Source: Minwuia thermotolerans (lineage in GTDB: Bacteria; Pseudomonadota; Alphaproteobacteria; Minwuiales; Minwuiaceae). From it: a stretch of DNA of 64,000 bases. Under the pieces are notes generated by a model that was given only the letters and a program-made list of their open reading frames with translations, did not search any database and had not been told where the DNA came from. Within the stretch, counting starts at the first letter, position 1; the number at the start of each line of letters is the position of its first letter. The translations under genes and the position numbers were made by a program. Below are positions 8,351 to 17,739 of the stretch, in pieces. The stretch lies in NCBI RefSeq assembly GCF_002924445.1, contig NZ_PIGG01000037.1, positions 91,949 to 155,948 of the forward strand, given 5' to 3'.

Positions 8351-9793
8351 CTATTTCGTCTCGTGGTCGGCGCGGTTGTAGGGATCGTCGAGGCGGACGA
8401 TGTCGTCCTCGCCCAGATAGCTGCCCGACTGGATCTCGATGACCTCCAGCGGCACCTTGCCGGGATTGGCGAGGCGGTGGGCCGTGCCGATGGCGATGTA
8501 GGTGGATTCGTTCTCCGACAGCAGCACGGTGTTCTCGCCGGTCGTTACCTTCGCGGTGCCGGAGACCACCACCCAGTGCTCCGCGCGGTGGTGGTGAAGC
8601 TGGTAGGAGAGCTGCGCGCCGGGGTTCACCACCAGCCGCTTGACCTGATAGCGGGCGCCGAAATCCAGCGGCTCGTAGTAGCCCCAGGGGCGGTAATGGC
8701 GGACATGGCTCTCGTGCTCGGCGCGGCCGTCCGCCTTCAGCATCTCGACCACCTCCTTGACCTCCTGGGTGCGGTCGCGGCGGGCGACCAGCACCGCATC
8801 GGAGGTCTCGACGATGGTGAGGTCGGAGACGCCGATGGCGGCGACGACCGTCTTTTCGGTGCGGATGTAGCTGTTGCTCACGTCGCGCAGGATGACGTCG
8901 CCCTGGACGGCGTTGCCGTTGGCGTCCTTCTCGGCGATGTCCCACAGCGCGGTCCAGGAACCGATGTCCGACCAGCCGATGTCGCAGGGCATGACGGCGG
9001 CGTGTTCGGTCTTCTCCATCACCGCGAAGTCGATCGACTGCGCCGGGCAGGCGGCGAAGGCGGCCTCGTCCAGGCGCAGGAAGTCGAGATCGCGCTTCGC
9101 GCCGTCCAGCGACCGCTCCACGGCCTGGACGATGTCGGGACGGAAGCGCCGCATCTCCTCGACCAGCGTGTCCGCGCGGGCGACGAACATGCCGGAGTTC
9201 CAGGAATAGCCGCCATCGGCGAGATAGCCGGTCGCCGTCGCCGCGTCGGGCTTCTCGGTGAACCGGTCGACATGGAAGACGCCATCGGCGATGGCCTGGC
9301 CCTGGCGGATATAGCCATAGCCCGTGTGCGGCTCGGTCGGGCGGATGCCGAAGGTGACGATGTGGCCGGCGTCGGCCATCTCCACCGCCCGCGCCAGCAG
9401 GCGGCGGAAGCCCTCGACGTCGCGGATGACGTGGTCGGCGGGCAGCAGGGCGATCACCGCCTCCGGGTTGCGCGCGAGGCACCAGAGCGCCGCCGCGGCC
9501 GCCGCCGGCGCGGTGTTGCGGCCAACCGGCTCCAGCATGATGGCCAGCGGCTCGCGGCCGATGGCGCGGAGCTGTTCGGCGATGATGAAGCGGTGGTCGT
9601 TGTTGCAGATCGCCAGCGGCGCTGCGTAGGCGGGGTCGCCGGGCACACGCAGCGCCGTCGCCTGCAGCATGGTCTCCTCGCCGGCCAGCGGCAGGAGCTG
9701 CTTGGGGTAGAGGCTGCGCGAGAGCGGCCAGAGCCGTGTCCCCGCGCCGCCCGAGAGCAGCACGGGAAAGATCCGCGCGGTCCCGCTGGTCAT
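8351..9793 (-). CDS. manC: Mannose-1-phosphate guanylyltransferase / mannose-6-phosphate isomerase
   Basis: A 480-residue bifunctional type II enzyme that makes GDP-mannose from mannose 1-phosphate and GTP and carries a C-terminal cupin phosphomannose isomerase domain. The nucleotidyltransferase signature LSGGAGTRLWPLSR is at residues 13-26, with the FTEKPD motif near 165. The cupin domain (about 365-475) has the QLHHHRAEHW metal-binding motif. The length equals the family norm. The ATG at 9793 overlaps the stop of the upstream DMT transporter in ATGA; the frame open further upstream lies inside that gene. The product feeds polysaccharide or glycoconjugate synthesis; no glycosyltransferases are adjacent. 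Confidence 0.95.
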   Translation of the reverse strand: MTSGTARIFPVLLSGGAGTRLWPLSRSLYPKQLLPLAGEETMLQATALRVPGDPAYAAPLAICNNDHRFIIAEQLRAIGREPLAIMLEPVGRNTAPAAAAAALWCLARNPEAVIALLPADHVIRDVEGFRRLLARAVEMADAGHIVTFGIRPTEPHTGYGYIRQGQAIADGVFHVDRFTEKPDAATATGYLADGGYSWNSGMFVARADTLVEEMRRFRPDIVQAVERSLDGAKRDLDFLRLDEAAFAACPAQSIDFAVMEKTEHAAVMPCDIGWSDIGSWTALWDIAEKDANGNAVQGDVILRDVSNSYIRTEKTVVAAIGVSDLTIVETSDAVLVARRDRTQEVKEVVEMLKADGRAEHESHVRHYRPWGYYEPLDFGARYQVKRLVVNPGAQLSYQLHHHRAEHWVVVSGTAKVTTGENTVLLSENESTYIAIGTAHRLANPGKVPLEVIEIQSGSYLGEDDIVRLDDPYNRADHETK

Positions 9794-10710
9794 CCTGCCG
9801 CCCTCCGTGCCGGTCGCTGGCCGCCGAGATTTACCATGGCCACGCCCACGGTCACCAGAACCATGCCGGCGATGGCGGCCGGCCCGAAGGTCTCGCCGAA
9901 CAGGGGCCAGGCGATCAGCGCCGTGGACGCGGGCACGAGGAAGAACAGGCTGGAGACCTTCGACGCCGCGCCCTGGCGGATCAGGATCATCAGCAGTGTG
10001 ATGGCGCCGATGGACATCACCAGGACCAGCCAGCCGAGCGCAAAGACGAACTCGCCCGACCAGGTGATCTCGCGGGTCTCGATGGCGAAGGCGATGACGC
10101 CGAGCGCGACCGCGGCCGCGGCGAACTGGATGGCGTTGCCCGTGCGCAGGTCCATCTGGGTGCAGAAGCGTTTCTGGTAGAGCGTGCCGATGGTGATGCC
10201 GAACAGCGCCATCACCGCCAGCGCCATGCCTTCCGGGGTGCCGAGGCCCTGATCGAGCTTGCGGTAGACCACCAGGAAGACGCCGGCGAGGCCGAGAAAG
10301 AAGCCGATCCACTGGCGCAGGCTGACGCGCTCGCCCAGCACCGGCCCGGCCAGGATGGCGGTGAGGATCGGCTGCAGGGCGACGATCAGCGCCGCGGTGC
10401 CGGCCTCCACGCCCAGGCTGATGGCGGCGAAGACGCCGCCCAGATAGACCCCGTGCAGCAGCACGCCGACGATGGCGATATGGCCCACGTCGGCCGCGCG
10501 GTCCGGCCAGGGCGCCCGCATCAGCAGCGCCAGCGGCGCCAGGATCGCCACGACGAGGGCGAAACGCAGCGCCAGGAAGGTCATGGGCTCGGCATAGGGC
10601 AGGCCGAGCTTGGCGCCGATGAAACCGGTCGACCACAGGAAGACGAACACCGCCGGCATCAGCACGGCGGCGACGAATCCGGGCGACGGGGTCTGCGCGG
10701 GCGCGGTCAT
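9790..10710 (-). CDS. EamA/DMT superfamily transporter
   Basis: About 306 residues with ten predicted membrane segments arranged as two EamA repeats (about residues 15-140 and 155-295). FVFLWSTGFIGAKLGLPYAEP and FLALRFALV in repeat 1 are typical of the inner-membrane metabolite exporter group. The ATG at 10710 places the first membrane helix at a normal distance; an ATG at 10758 would add 16 residues and cannot be excluded. The stop overlaps the manC start (ATGA), so the two are probably one transcript. The substrate is unknown. Confidence 0.87.
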   Translation of the reverse strand: MTAPAQTPSPGFVAAVLMPAVFVFLWSTGFIGAKLGLPYAEPMTFLALRFALVVAILAPLALLMRAPWPDRAADVGHIAIVGVLLHGVYLGGVFAAISLGVEAGTAALIVALQPILTAILAGPVLGERVSLRQWIGFFLGLAGVFLVVYRKLDQGLGTPEGMALAVMALFGITIGTLYQKRFCTQMDLRTGNAIQFAAAAVALGVIAFAIETREITWSGEFVFALGWLVLVMSIGAITLLMILIRQGAASKVSSLFFLVPASTALIAWPLFGETFGPAAIAGMVLVTVGVAMVNLGGQRPARRAAG

Positions 10711-10790
10711 CGGTCTGCCATAGCCGGGCGGGGGCAGACGGACAAGGCCGGACCTCATATAAGGGGCCTGATTCGAACCCGGAGTTCCTC

Positions 10791-11813
10791 ATGAGCAAGG
10801 TCGCGCGCTGGATCGGTCCCATCATCCTGCTGTCGGTGGTCGCCGCCGGCGTGGGCTACTGGTTCTACTGGAATGCGCTGGCCGATGGCCTGGAACGCGG
10901 CTTCGGCCGCTGGGTCGAGCAACGCCGCGCCGAGGGCGTCTCGGTCCGCCATGGCGCCGTAGAGGTGACCGGGTTCCCCTATCGGCTGGAACTGCATGTC
11001 GCCCAGCCCGAGATCGCCGCGCCCCGCCTCAACATGGCGCCGGAATGGTCGGCCGACGAGGCCGTGATCTACTTCCAGCCCTGGAAGCGCGGTCATGCCA
11101 TCGCCGAAATCCGCGGGCCGCAGAAGCTGGGCTGGATCGATGGCGGGGTCCAGCGCCGCGCCACCGTGGTGGCGGAACGGGCGCTGTCCTCCGTGCGCTT
11201 CACCGACCGGGGTCGGATCACCCGCTATGACGCCGATCTGGTCCAGGTGGAGGCCTCGGGCGATCTCGCGCTCAGGCGCGCGGCGCGGCTGCAGAGCCAT
11301 GGCCGGCTGGCCGACGCCGGGGATGGCGGTCCGCCGGCGCTGGAGCTGACCTTCCGGGGCGACGAGATGCGGGTAGACCCGGCGGTCAGTCCCCTGGGCG
11401 AGGCCGTCGACCTGGCGCGGATCGCCGTCACCCTGGCGCCCATGCCGGAATCGACCGCGCCGGCGGCGCTGGACGCCTGGCGCGACCGGGGCGGGGTGCT
11501 GGAGGTCAACGCGCTGCATGTCCGCACCGGGGAGCTGGCGGTCACCGGCGACGGCACCTTCGCCCTCGACGCGGCGCGCCGTCCGGAGGGCGCGGGCGTG
11601 CTGCAGGTCTTCGGCGCCGAGGCCTTCGTCGACGCGCTGGCGGCGGCGGGCGACCTTTCCGGCGGTGCGCAACTCGGCCTGAAGCTGGCCATCAAGGCGC
11701 TGGAAGAACGCGACAGGGAGGGGCGCGCTGTCGTGCGGGCGCCCTTCTCGATCCAGAATGGCCGTATCCGCCTGCTCGAATTCGGCCTGTTCGAGGCGCC
11801 GCCGCTTTATTGA
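10791..11813 (+). CDS. DUF2125 domain protein with N-terminal membrane anchor
   Basis: A 340-residue protein with one N-terminal hydrophobic segment (about residues 8-28) followed by a long beta-rich region typical of DUF2125, a family largely confined to Alphaproteobacteria. The motif VTGFPYRLELHVAQPEI near residue 60 and the AREHVD-like repeated strand pattern fit AsmA-like periplasmic proteins, but no function is established. It is divergent from the DMT transporter, with a short shared intergenic region, and is followed 72 bp later by a secreted DUF4399 protein. Confidence 0.82.
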   Translation: MSKVARWIGPIILLSVVAAGVGYWFYWNALADGLERGFGRWVEQRRAEGVSVRHGAVEVTGFPYRLELHVAQPEIAAPRLNMAPEWSADEAVIYFQPWKRGHAIAEIRGPQKLGWIDGGVQRRATVVAERALSSVRFTDRGRITRYDADLVQVEASGDLALRRAARLQSHGRLADAGDGGPPALELTFRGDEMRVDPAVSPLGEAVDLARIAVTLAPMPESTAPAALDAWRDRGGVLEVNALHVRTGELAVTGDGTFALDAARRPEGAGVLQVFGAEAFVDALAAAGDLSGGAQLGLKLAIKALEERDREGRAVVRAPFSIQNGRIRLLEFGLFEAPPLY

Positions 11814-11885
11814 TGGCCGTCGCTTGCCGCGCGCGCGCCGAAGCCTGATATCAACCGGCAGTGATCATCCAGGAGGCCAACAACA

Positions 11886-12314
11886 ATGAAATCGCTGATC
11901 GCCGCGCTCGCCATCCTTGCCGCGCCTGCCCTGGCCCTGGCCGAGTCCTCGCCCTGGCCGGCGGACGCCGAACTCTACATCGTCTCGCCGAAGGACGGCG
12001 ACACCGTCTCCAGCCCGTTCCGTGTGGTGTTCGGCGTCAAGGGCGTGGCCGTCCGGCCCGCCGGCGACGAGACGCCGGGATCCGGCCATCATCACCTGTT
12101 GATCGACCGCATCGTGCCGGCCGGCGAGGACCTGCAGTATTCCCTGCCGGCCGAAGACAGCCTGGTGCATTTCGGCAAGGGCCAGACCGCCGTCGAGCTC
12201 AGGCTGCCGTCCGGACCGCACACGCTCCAGCTCATCATGGGCGACGCCAATCACATCCCCCACGATCCGCCGCTGGTCTCCGAGCCGATCAGGGTCATCG
12301 TGCGGAACCAGTAG
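11886..12314 (+). CDS. Secreted DUF4399 domain protein
   Basis: A 142-residue protein with a clear signal peptide (residues 1-19, KSLIAALAILAAPALALA, cut probably after ALA). The rest is a DUF4399 domain with GSGHHHLLIDR around residue 60 and the C-terminal GPHTLQLIMGDANHIPH. The histidine cluster suggests metal binding, but this is not shown. The AGGAGG site lies a little far upstream at 11870-11876. The function is unknown; a periplasmic location is expected. Confidence 0.85.
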   Translation: MKSLIAALAILAAPALALAESSPWPADAELYIVSPKDGDTVSSPFRVVFGVKGVAVRPAGDETPGSGHHHLLIDRIVPAGEDLQYSLPAEDSLVHFGKGQTAVELRLPSGPHTLQLIMGDANHIPHDPPLVSEPIRVIVRNQ

Positions 12315-12353
12315 GCCCGACGTTCGACACGATTGAATTTCAGTTTCACATCC

Positions 12354-12441
12354 TGTCACCCCCGCCTTGTGCGGGGGCCCGGTGCGGCTGCGCCGCGAAT
12401 CAATGAATTGACGGGATGCCCGCACGCAGGCGGGCATGACA
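12354..12441 (+). repeat. Family B palindromic repeat, copy B1
   Basis: The outer ends TGTCA and TGACA are inverted. The left half has the hairpin CCCCCGC-CTTGT-GCGGGGG; the right half has ATGCCCGC-ACGCAG-GCGGGCAT. It lies in the convergent gap between the DUF4399 gene and tyrC. Copy B2 is the same element in the opposite orientation. Confidence 0.82.
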
Positions 12442-12466
12442 CCGGCGGGTCGATCGGTCGCCTGTG

Positions 12467-13402
12467 TCAGTCGTCGCCAGCGCCGTCGACATCGCGGCCG
12501 AAGTTCGGCGCCGCGGAGTCCTGACCGGCATCGATGATGGCGCGGCGGATGGCGCGGGTGCGGGTGAAAAGCTGGAACAGCGTCTCGCCGTCGCCCCAGC
12601 GTATGGCGCGCTGCAGCGCCGTCAGATCCTCGGAAAAGCGCGCCAGCATCTCCAGCACGGCTTCCCGGTTGTTGAGGAAGACGTCGCGCCACATGGTCGG
12701 ATCCGAGGCGGCGATACGCGTGAAGTCGCGGAAGCCGGCGGCGGAGAACTTGATCACCTCCGACTTGGTCACCGTCTCCAGGTCGTCGGCCGTGCCGACG
12801 ATGTTGTAGGCGATCAGATGCGGGATGTGGCTGGTGATCGCCAGCACCTGGTCGTGGTGACCGGCGTCCATGACTTCCACTTCTGCGCCCATTGCGGTCC
12901 AGAAGGCCGTCAGCCGCGCCACCGATTGGTCGTCGGAGAGGCCATTGGGCGTGATGACCAGCCAGCGCCCGCGGAACAGCGACGCGAAACCCGCCGCGGG
13001 GCCGGAATTCTCGGTGCCGGCGATGGGGTGGGCGGGCACGAAACGCACATGGTCGGGCAGGTGCGGCGCGACGGCGTCGATCACGCCCTGCTTGACCGAG
13101 CCCACGTCGGAGAGGATCGCGCCTTCGTCCAGATCACCGCTGATTTCGCGCGCCACGGCACCCATCACGCCCACTGGCGTGCACAGGATGACCAGATCGG
13201 CGCCGCGCACGGCTTCGGCGTTCGAGGCGAAGGCTTCGTCGGCGAGGCCCAGCGCCAGCGCCTCGGCGCGGTGCGCCGGGTCCGGCGAGGCGCAGACGAT
13301 GGTCTCGGCCAGGCCGTGTTCGCGCGCCGCCCGGGCAATGGAAGAGGCGATCAGGCCGATGCCGACCAGGCACAGCCTGCGGAAGGGTTGCGCGTCGGCC
13401 AT
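12467..13402 (-). CDS. tyrC: Prephenate/arogenate dehydrogenase
   Basis: A 311-residue NAD-dependent prephenate dehydrogenase that oxidatively decarboxylates prephenate (or arogenate) in tyrosine synthesis. The N-terminus has VGIGLIASSIARAAREHG, a dinucleotide-binding motif with Ala in place of the usual second Gly of GLIG. The family HPIAGTENSGP motif is near residue 125, and the helical C-terminal domain is complete. There is no ACT domain. The start shares one base with the hisC stop (TGATG), and the chorismate mutase gene is first in the row, so the three genes form a tyrosine/phenylalanine-directed operon. Confidence 0.93.
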   Translation of the reverse strand: MADAQPFRRLCLVGIGLIASSIARAAREHGLAETIVCASPDPAHRAEALALGLADEAFASNAEAVRGADLVILCTPVGVMGAVAREISGDLDEGAILSDVGSVKQGVIDAVAPHLPDHVRFVPAHPIAGTENSGPAAGFASLFRGRWLVITPNGLSDDQSVARLTAFWTAMGAEVEVMDAGHHDQVLAITSHIPHLIAYNIVGTADDLETVTKSEVIKFSAAGFRDFTRIAASDPTMWRDVFLNNREAVLEMLARFSEDLTALQRAIRWGDGETLFQLFTRTRAIRRAIIDAGQDSAAPNFGRDVDGAGDD

Positions 13403-14490
13403 CAGCTTTCCAGGAAGGCCTTCAGCGCATCGATGACGGCCAGGTTGTCGTCCTCGGTGCCGATGGTGATGCGCAGGCAGTCGGGGAGGCCATAGGCGCC
13501 GACCGGGCGGACGATGATGCCGCGCGCCTTCAGGAAGGCGTCGGCCGCCAGCGCCTGCTCGGCGCCGCCGGGAAAACGCGCCAGCGCGAAATTGCCGATC
13601 GACGCGGTGGTCTCCAGGCCGAGCCCGTTCAGCGCCGCGGTCAGCTTCGGCAGCCAGACGTCGTTGTGGGTGCGCGCGGCGTCGATGTGGGCGGTGTCGT
13701 CCAGCGCCGCCAGGGCGGCCTCCTGCGCGGCCAGGTTGACGTTGAACGGACCGCGGGCGCGTTGCAGCACGTCGATGACTGCCGCAGGCGCATAGGCCCA
13801 GCCGACACGCAGCCCCGCCAGCCCGTAGATCTTCGAGAATGTGCGGGTCATGACGACATTGTCGTTCGCGTTCACCAACTCCACGCCGGGCTCGTAGTCG
13901 TTGCGGGAAACGTATTCCGCATAGGCGGCGTCGATCACCAGCAGGATGTTGTCGCGCAGACCCGCGCGCAGGCGCGCGACCTCGTCGGCTGTGACGAAGG
14001 TGCCGGTCGGATTGTTGGGGTTCGCCAGGAAGACCAGCCGCGTGCGTTCGGTCACCGCGGCCAGCAGCGCGTCGACGCTGGCGGTGTAGTCCGTCTCCGG
14101 CGCCATCACCGGCGTGGCGCCGTTTGCCTTGGCGGCGATGGCGTACATCAGGAAGCCGTGGCGGCTGAACAGCACCTCGTCGCCCGCACCTGCATAGGAC
14201 GAGACCAGCAGCCCGATCAGTTCGTCGGAGCCGTTGCCGCAGACGATCCGGTCTGGGTCCAGGCCATGGCGGCGGCCCAGCGCGCGGCGCAGCCGGGTGG
14301 CGCCGCCGTCCGGATACTGGCCGATGCGGTCGGCCATGGCGCGGAACGCCTCGATCGCCTTCGGGCTGGGGCCGAGCGGCGTCTCGTTGGCGGAGAGCTT
14401 GCGCACGTGGCTCTGGCCCTCGATCTCGGATTCGCCGCCCTTGTAGGGCGTGATGTCCATCAGGCCTGGCTGCGGCGTCGGGTTGGTCAT
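13402..14490 (-). CDS. hisC: Histidinol-phosphate (aromatic) aminotransferase
   Basis: A 362-residue class I/II PLP aminotransferase. Expected motifs are present: GNGSDELIGLLVSSY near residue 85, FLANPNNPTGT near 155, and the PLP lysine in TFSKIYGLAGLRVGW near 220. HisC transaminates imidazole-acetol phosphate. Because this copy sits between chorismate mutase and prephenate dehydrogenase, it may instead, or also, act on prephenate or phenylpyruvate-type keto acids (inference from context). It starts 11 bp downstream of the chorismate mutase stop. Confidence 0.93.
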   Translation of the reverse strand: MTNPTPQPGLMDITPYKGGESEIEGQSHVRKLSANETPLGPSPKAIEAFRAMADRIGQYPDGGATRLRRALGRRHGLDPDRIVCGNGSDELIGLLVSSYAGAGDEVLFSRHGFLMYAIAAKANGATPVMAPETDYTASVDALLAAVTERTRLVFLANPNNPTGTFVTADEVARLRAGLRDNILLVIDAAYAEYVSRNDYEPGVELVNANDNVVMTRTFSKIYGLAGLRVGWAYAPAAVIDVLQRARGPFNVNLAAQEAALAALDDTAHIDAARTHNDVWLPKLTAALNGLGLETTASIGNFALARFPGGAEQALAADAFLKARGIIVRPVGAYGLPDCLRITIGTEDDNLAVIDALKAFLES

Positions 14491-14500
14491 GGGAAGTCCT

Positions 14501-15370
14501 CTACTCGGTGTCCAGCACGCCGAGCGGCCGCGCCGAGGCGCCGATGACGGCGGCCCGGGTGATCGCGCCGTCGCTGCCGCCGACCAGGCGGCCCAGCCGC
14601 TCGTCCTGGCGGCCGATGAAGCCGTCCAGCTCCAGCAACTGCTTCATCAGGCCCTCCCGGCCATAGGTGGCCATCACGCCGCCCTTCAGCCCCGCCTGGT
14701 TGAGCAGCGCGCCGAGGCGCGTGCGGCTGAGCTCCGGGTGGGTGTCGACGATCATGTAGCTGACGTCGTCGCTGGAGGGTTCGGGCGGATAGGTCGCCAC
14801 CGCCATCAGGCGACGGCTCTCGAAGCGGCCCGTGGCGCTTTCGTAGAAGGGCAGGGCGCTGACGATGTTGACGGCCCGCGCGTCCTCGCTGGCCAGGTTC
14901 GGCCACCAGGGCTGCGCCTCCTCGTGGTCGGGCCAGGGCAGCACGCCGATGGTGTTCTGCTGGCCGACCTCCTGCAGCACGCGCTGGGCGCTGGCGCAGA
15001 GCCGGATCGGCGTCAGGCTGCCGAAATGGTTGCGCACCAGATCCCAGTGGGAGATCGAGCGTTCCGGCGAATAGAGCGCGACGCCGAAGGGGGCCTGCAT
15101 CTGGCAGGCGCCGGAGAGAATCTCGCGCCAGATGCGCGCCACCGAGGCGGCGGGCAGCGCGCCGTCATGGTCGCCGATCCGGCCGCGCATCAGCTCCGCC
15201 TCGCGTCCCGGGCGGATGAATGCGGCCCGCTCGCCGCTGGCGGTCCGCTTGGCCAGGCCGATGCGGCGCACCACCGCCGCCCGCTCGCGCAGGAGCTGGT
15301 GCAGCTCCCGGTCGATGCGGTCGATGTCCTCGCGCAGCTTGTCCAGACCTGCCGGCGCTTCCTCCGACAT
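14501..15370 (-). CDS. Chorismate mutase (AroQ) with degenerate prephenate-dehydratase-like C-terminus
   Basis: A 289-residue protein. Residues about 8-95 form an AroQ-type chorismate mutase helix bundle (LREDIDRIDRELHQLLRER, IGLAKR), which turns chorismate into prephenate. Residues about 95-285 resemble a prephenate dehydratase plus ACT arrangement: an early strand where FLGPEGTFSH would be (here VALYSPERSISH), a GVLPW segment, and a late LGALLNQAGLKG region like the ACT domain. The catalytic TRF motif of dehydratases is not evident, so this half may be a regulatory remnant. First gene of the operon with hisC and tyrC. Confidence 0.85.
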   Translation of the reverse strand: MSEEAPAGLDKLREDIDRIDRELHQLLRERAAVVRRIGLAKRTASGERAAFIRPGREAELMRGRIGDHDGALPAASVARIWREILSGACQMQAPFGVALYSPERSISHWDLVRNHFGSLTPIRLCASAQRVLQEVGQQNTIGVLPWPDHEEAQPWWPNLASEDARAVNIVSALPFYESATGRFESRRLMAVATYPPEPSSDDVSYMIVDTHPELSRTRLGALLNQAGLKGGVMATYGREGLMKQLLELDGFIGRQDERLGRLVGGSDGAITRAAVIGASARPLGVLDTE

Positions 15371-15548
15371 TGCGACCGTTCTCCTCCTGATTGCCCTGGC
15401 GGCGGCGGAGCATAGTCACAAGCGCCATGCCCCGCAAAGGCCGAATCGCCGCCCCGCAGCACCCGGCCGCGGCGCATGCTGGACAAGGCCTGGGCCCGCT
15501 GCTACTGACCCTCACACGTCCATGAGTCCCTTCGAGGGGAAGCCGCCT

Positions 15549-16535
15549 ATGAGTTCGCAGAAGAAACCGCTGGTCATCGTCACCCGGAAGCTGCCAGACG
15601 CGATCGAGACGCGGATGATGGAGCTGTTCGACACGCGGCTGAACCTGGACGACAAGCCGATGTCCAAGACCGAACTGATGGAGGCGGTGAAGGTCGCGGA
15701 CGTGCTGGTGCCCACGGTGACGGACCGCATCGACGCGGGCATTCTCAGCCAGGCCAATCCGGATCTCAGGCTGATCGCCAGCTTCGGCACCGGCGTCGAC
15801 CACATCGATCTCGCCGCCGCCCGCCAGCGCGGCATCACCGTCTGCAACACGCCGGGCGTCCTGACCGAGGACACCGCCGACATGACCATGGCGCTGATGC
15901 TCGCCGTGCCGCGGCGGCTGACCGAGGGCGAGCGGAAGCTGCGCGAGGGCGACTGGAGCGGCTGGTCGCCGACCCACATGCTGGGTCACCGCATCTGGGG
16001 CAAGCGCCTCGGCATCATCGGCATGGGGCGCATCGGCACCGCCGTCGCCCGCCGCGCCAAGGCCTTCGGCCTCTCGATCCATTATCACAACCGTCGCCGC
16101 GTGCACGAATCCGTCGAGCAGGAACTGGAGGCGACCTACTGGGAAAGCCTGGACCAGATGCTGGCCAGGATGGACATCATTTCGGTCAACTGCCCGCACA
16201 CCCCGGCGACCTATCATCTTCTGTCGGCCCGGCGGCTGAAGCTGATGCAGCCGACCTCCTACATCGTCAACACCTCGCGCGGCGAGGTGATCGACGAGAA
16301 CGCGCTGACGCGGATGCTGCGCGCCGGCGACATCGCCGGCGCCGGCCTCGACGTCTTCGAGCACGAGCCGGCGGTGAATCCGAAGCTGATCGAGATGGAC
16401 AACGTCGTCCTGCTGCCGCACATGGGCTCGGCCACCATCGAGGGACGCGTCGACATGGGCGAGAAGGTGCTGATCAACATCAAGACCTTCGTCGACGGCC
16501 ACGCCCCGCCCGACCGGGTACTGCCGGACCTCTGA
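15549..16535 (+). CDS. D-isomer specific 2-hydroxyacid dehydrogenase (glyoxylate reductase-like)
   Basis: A 328-residue NAD(P)-dependent dehydrogenase that reduces a 2-keto acid, most like glyoxylate/hydroxypyruvate reductases. The substrate domain has FGTGVDHIDLAAARQRGI; the nucleotide motif is GMGRIGTAVARRAKAFG near residue 160. The catalytic Arg (NTSRGEV), Glu (FEHEP) and His (LLPHMGSAT) are all present. After the second beta strand, NRRR suggests a preference for NADPH. I start at 15549, with GAGGGGA about ten bases upstream; the longer open frame overlaps the divergent chorismate mutase promoter. Confidence 0.92.
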   Translation: MSSQKKPLVIVTRKLPDAIETRMMELFDTRLNLDDKPMSKTELMEAVKVADVLVPTVTDRIDAGILSQANPDLRLIASFGTGVDHIDLAAARQRGITVCNTPGVLTEDTADMTMALMLAVPRRLTEGERKLREGDWSGWSPTHMLGHRIWGKRLGIIGMGRIGTAVARRAKAFGLSIHYHNRRRVHESVEQELEATYWESLDQMLARMDIISVNCPHTPATYHLLSARRLKLMQPTSYIVNTSRGEVIDENALTRMLRAGDIAGAGLDVFEHEPAVNPKLIEMDNVVLLPHMGSATIEGRVDMGEKVLINIKTFVDGHAPPDRVLPDL

Positions 16536-16593
16536 GGCCGGCGCGCAGGCGGCGGGACAACGTCAGCCTAATTCGGAAGGCGCGCCGACCTGG

Positions 16594-17694
16594 TCACATG
16601 AACAGCGAGAGCACGCCCGTATAGGTGTAGAGCCGGGCGTTGGAGATTTCCCCGTTGCAGAAGAAGCCCGTCAGCGGGAAGTCGCCGAAGCGCTCGGCGA
16701 TCATGTCCAGCTCCGTGCGGTCGGCGTCGAACATGTTCGGCCCCCGGCCCAGGCAGGAATAGTACAGCCCGCCGCGCGGCCGTCTGCCGTCCAGCGAGCG
16801 CTCCAGCTTGTCCAGCATCCGCGTCATGTCCTCGGCCGCGCTGGCCCCGTCGCGGCGGCAGAACATCAGCCGCCCGCCGACCTCGACTTCCTCGGCGACG
16901 GCGACCAGGCCGTGTTGCGGGTCCAGGCCGGTGATGTCGCGCACCAGATAGTCGCCGCTGTCGGCGCCGCTGACCGGCAGGCCGGCGAAGATGAAGCCCG
17001 GCACGCGCTCCAGATTGCGCGCCAGCACCTCGCCGGCCTCCTCGCGGAAGACCTCGAAGGCGGGCTGCCCGTCCAGTTCGACGACCACGTTCTTCTCGGC
17101 GCGGTTGATTTCGCGCGGCGGGCCGATGGGCGAGCAGCCCTGGCTCAGCGCCGTGCGGACGCCGATGTCGGCGGAAAGCGCGACGCCGCTCAGCGGCGTG
17201 TCCGCCAGTCCGCGCGCGATCATCGGCCAAGCGGCGCGGGAGGCGGCGATGCCGCCCACCCAGTAGCCGCCGAGCCGCTCCGCCAGTTCCGCCACGCCCT
17301 CGGGCAGGTCGGGCGCGCGGGCGTCGGCGTGGAGGACGCCGAACCAGGGTTCGATCCCCTCGATGTCATCCTCGGCGCGGCGCAGCAGGCGGTAGTGCGC
17401 GCGCGGCGCGGCCATCGCCATCGCCGCCACGCCGGGTTCGTCGAACAGTTGCCGGCGGCCGGCGACCACGCCGATGCCGGTTGTGCCGACCCAGTCGTCG
17501 ATGCCGGTGCGGCCGCGCAGCACGGTCAGGATGTCGCTGGCGTGGGCCGAGAAATGGTCGGTGAGATAGACGAAGCCGAGGCGGCAGCCGGCGGCGCCGC
17601 TGGCTTCCAGCTGGTCGAGGCAGGCGCTCACCGCCGTGCGCCAGTCGCGGTCCGCGCCGGCGCCGAACGCGAATGTGTCGGCGGGTTCCGTCAT
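16594..17694 (-). CDS. FIST domain protein (FIST_N plus FIST_C)
   Basis: About 366 residues covering an N-terminal FIST domain (about 20-215) and a FIST_C domain (about 225-360, ending near GFFCNGEI). FIST domains are predicted small-ligand sensors in signal transduction and are often free-standing in Proteobacteria. I place the start at the ATG at 17694; a GTG at 17727 would add 11 residues, and neither has a good ribosome site. The next gene upstream, on the same strand, encodes a secreted TPR protein. No kinase or cyclase partner is adjacent. Confidence 0.82.
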   Translation of the reverse strand: MTEPADTFAFGAGADRDWRTAVSACLDQLEASGAAGCRLGFVYLTDHFSAHASDILTVLRGRTGIDDWVGTTGIGVVAGRRQLFDEPGVAAMAMAAPRAHYRLLRRAEDDIEGIEPWFGVLHADARAPDLPEGVAELAERLGGYWVGGIAASRAAWPMIARGLADTPLSGVALSADIGVRTALSQGCSPIGPPREINRAEKNVVVELDGQPAFEVFREEAGEVLARNLERVPGFIFAGLPVSGADSGDYLVRDITGLDPQHGLVAVAEEVEVGGRLMFCRRDGASAAEDMTRMLDKLERSLDGRRPRGGLYYSCLGRGPNMFDADRTELDMIAERFGDFPLTGFFCNGEISNARLYTYTGVLSLFM

Positions 17695-17739
17695 GGCGCC
17701 ATCAAAGGACGGCAGCCGCCGCGGCACAAGGGGGTGCGC

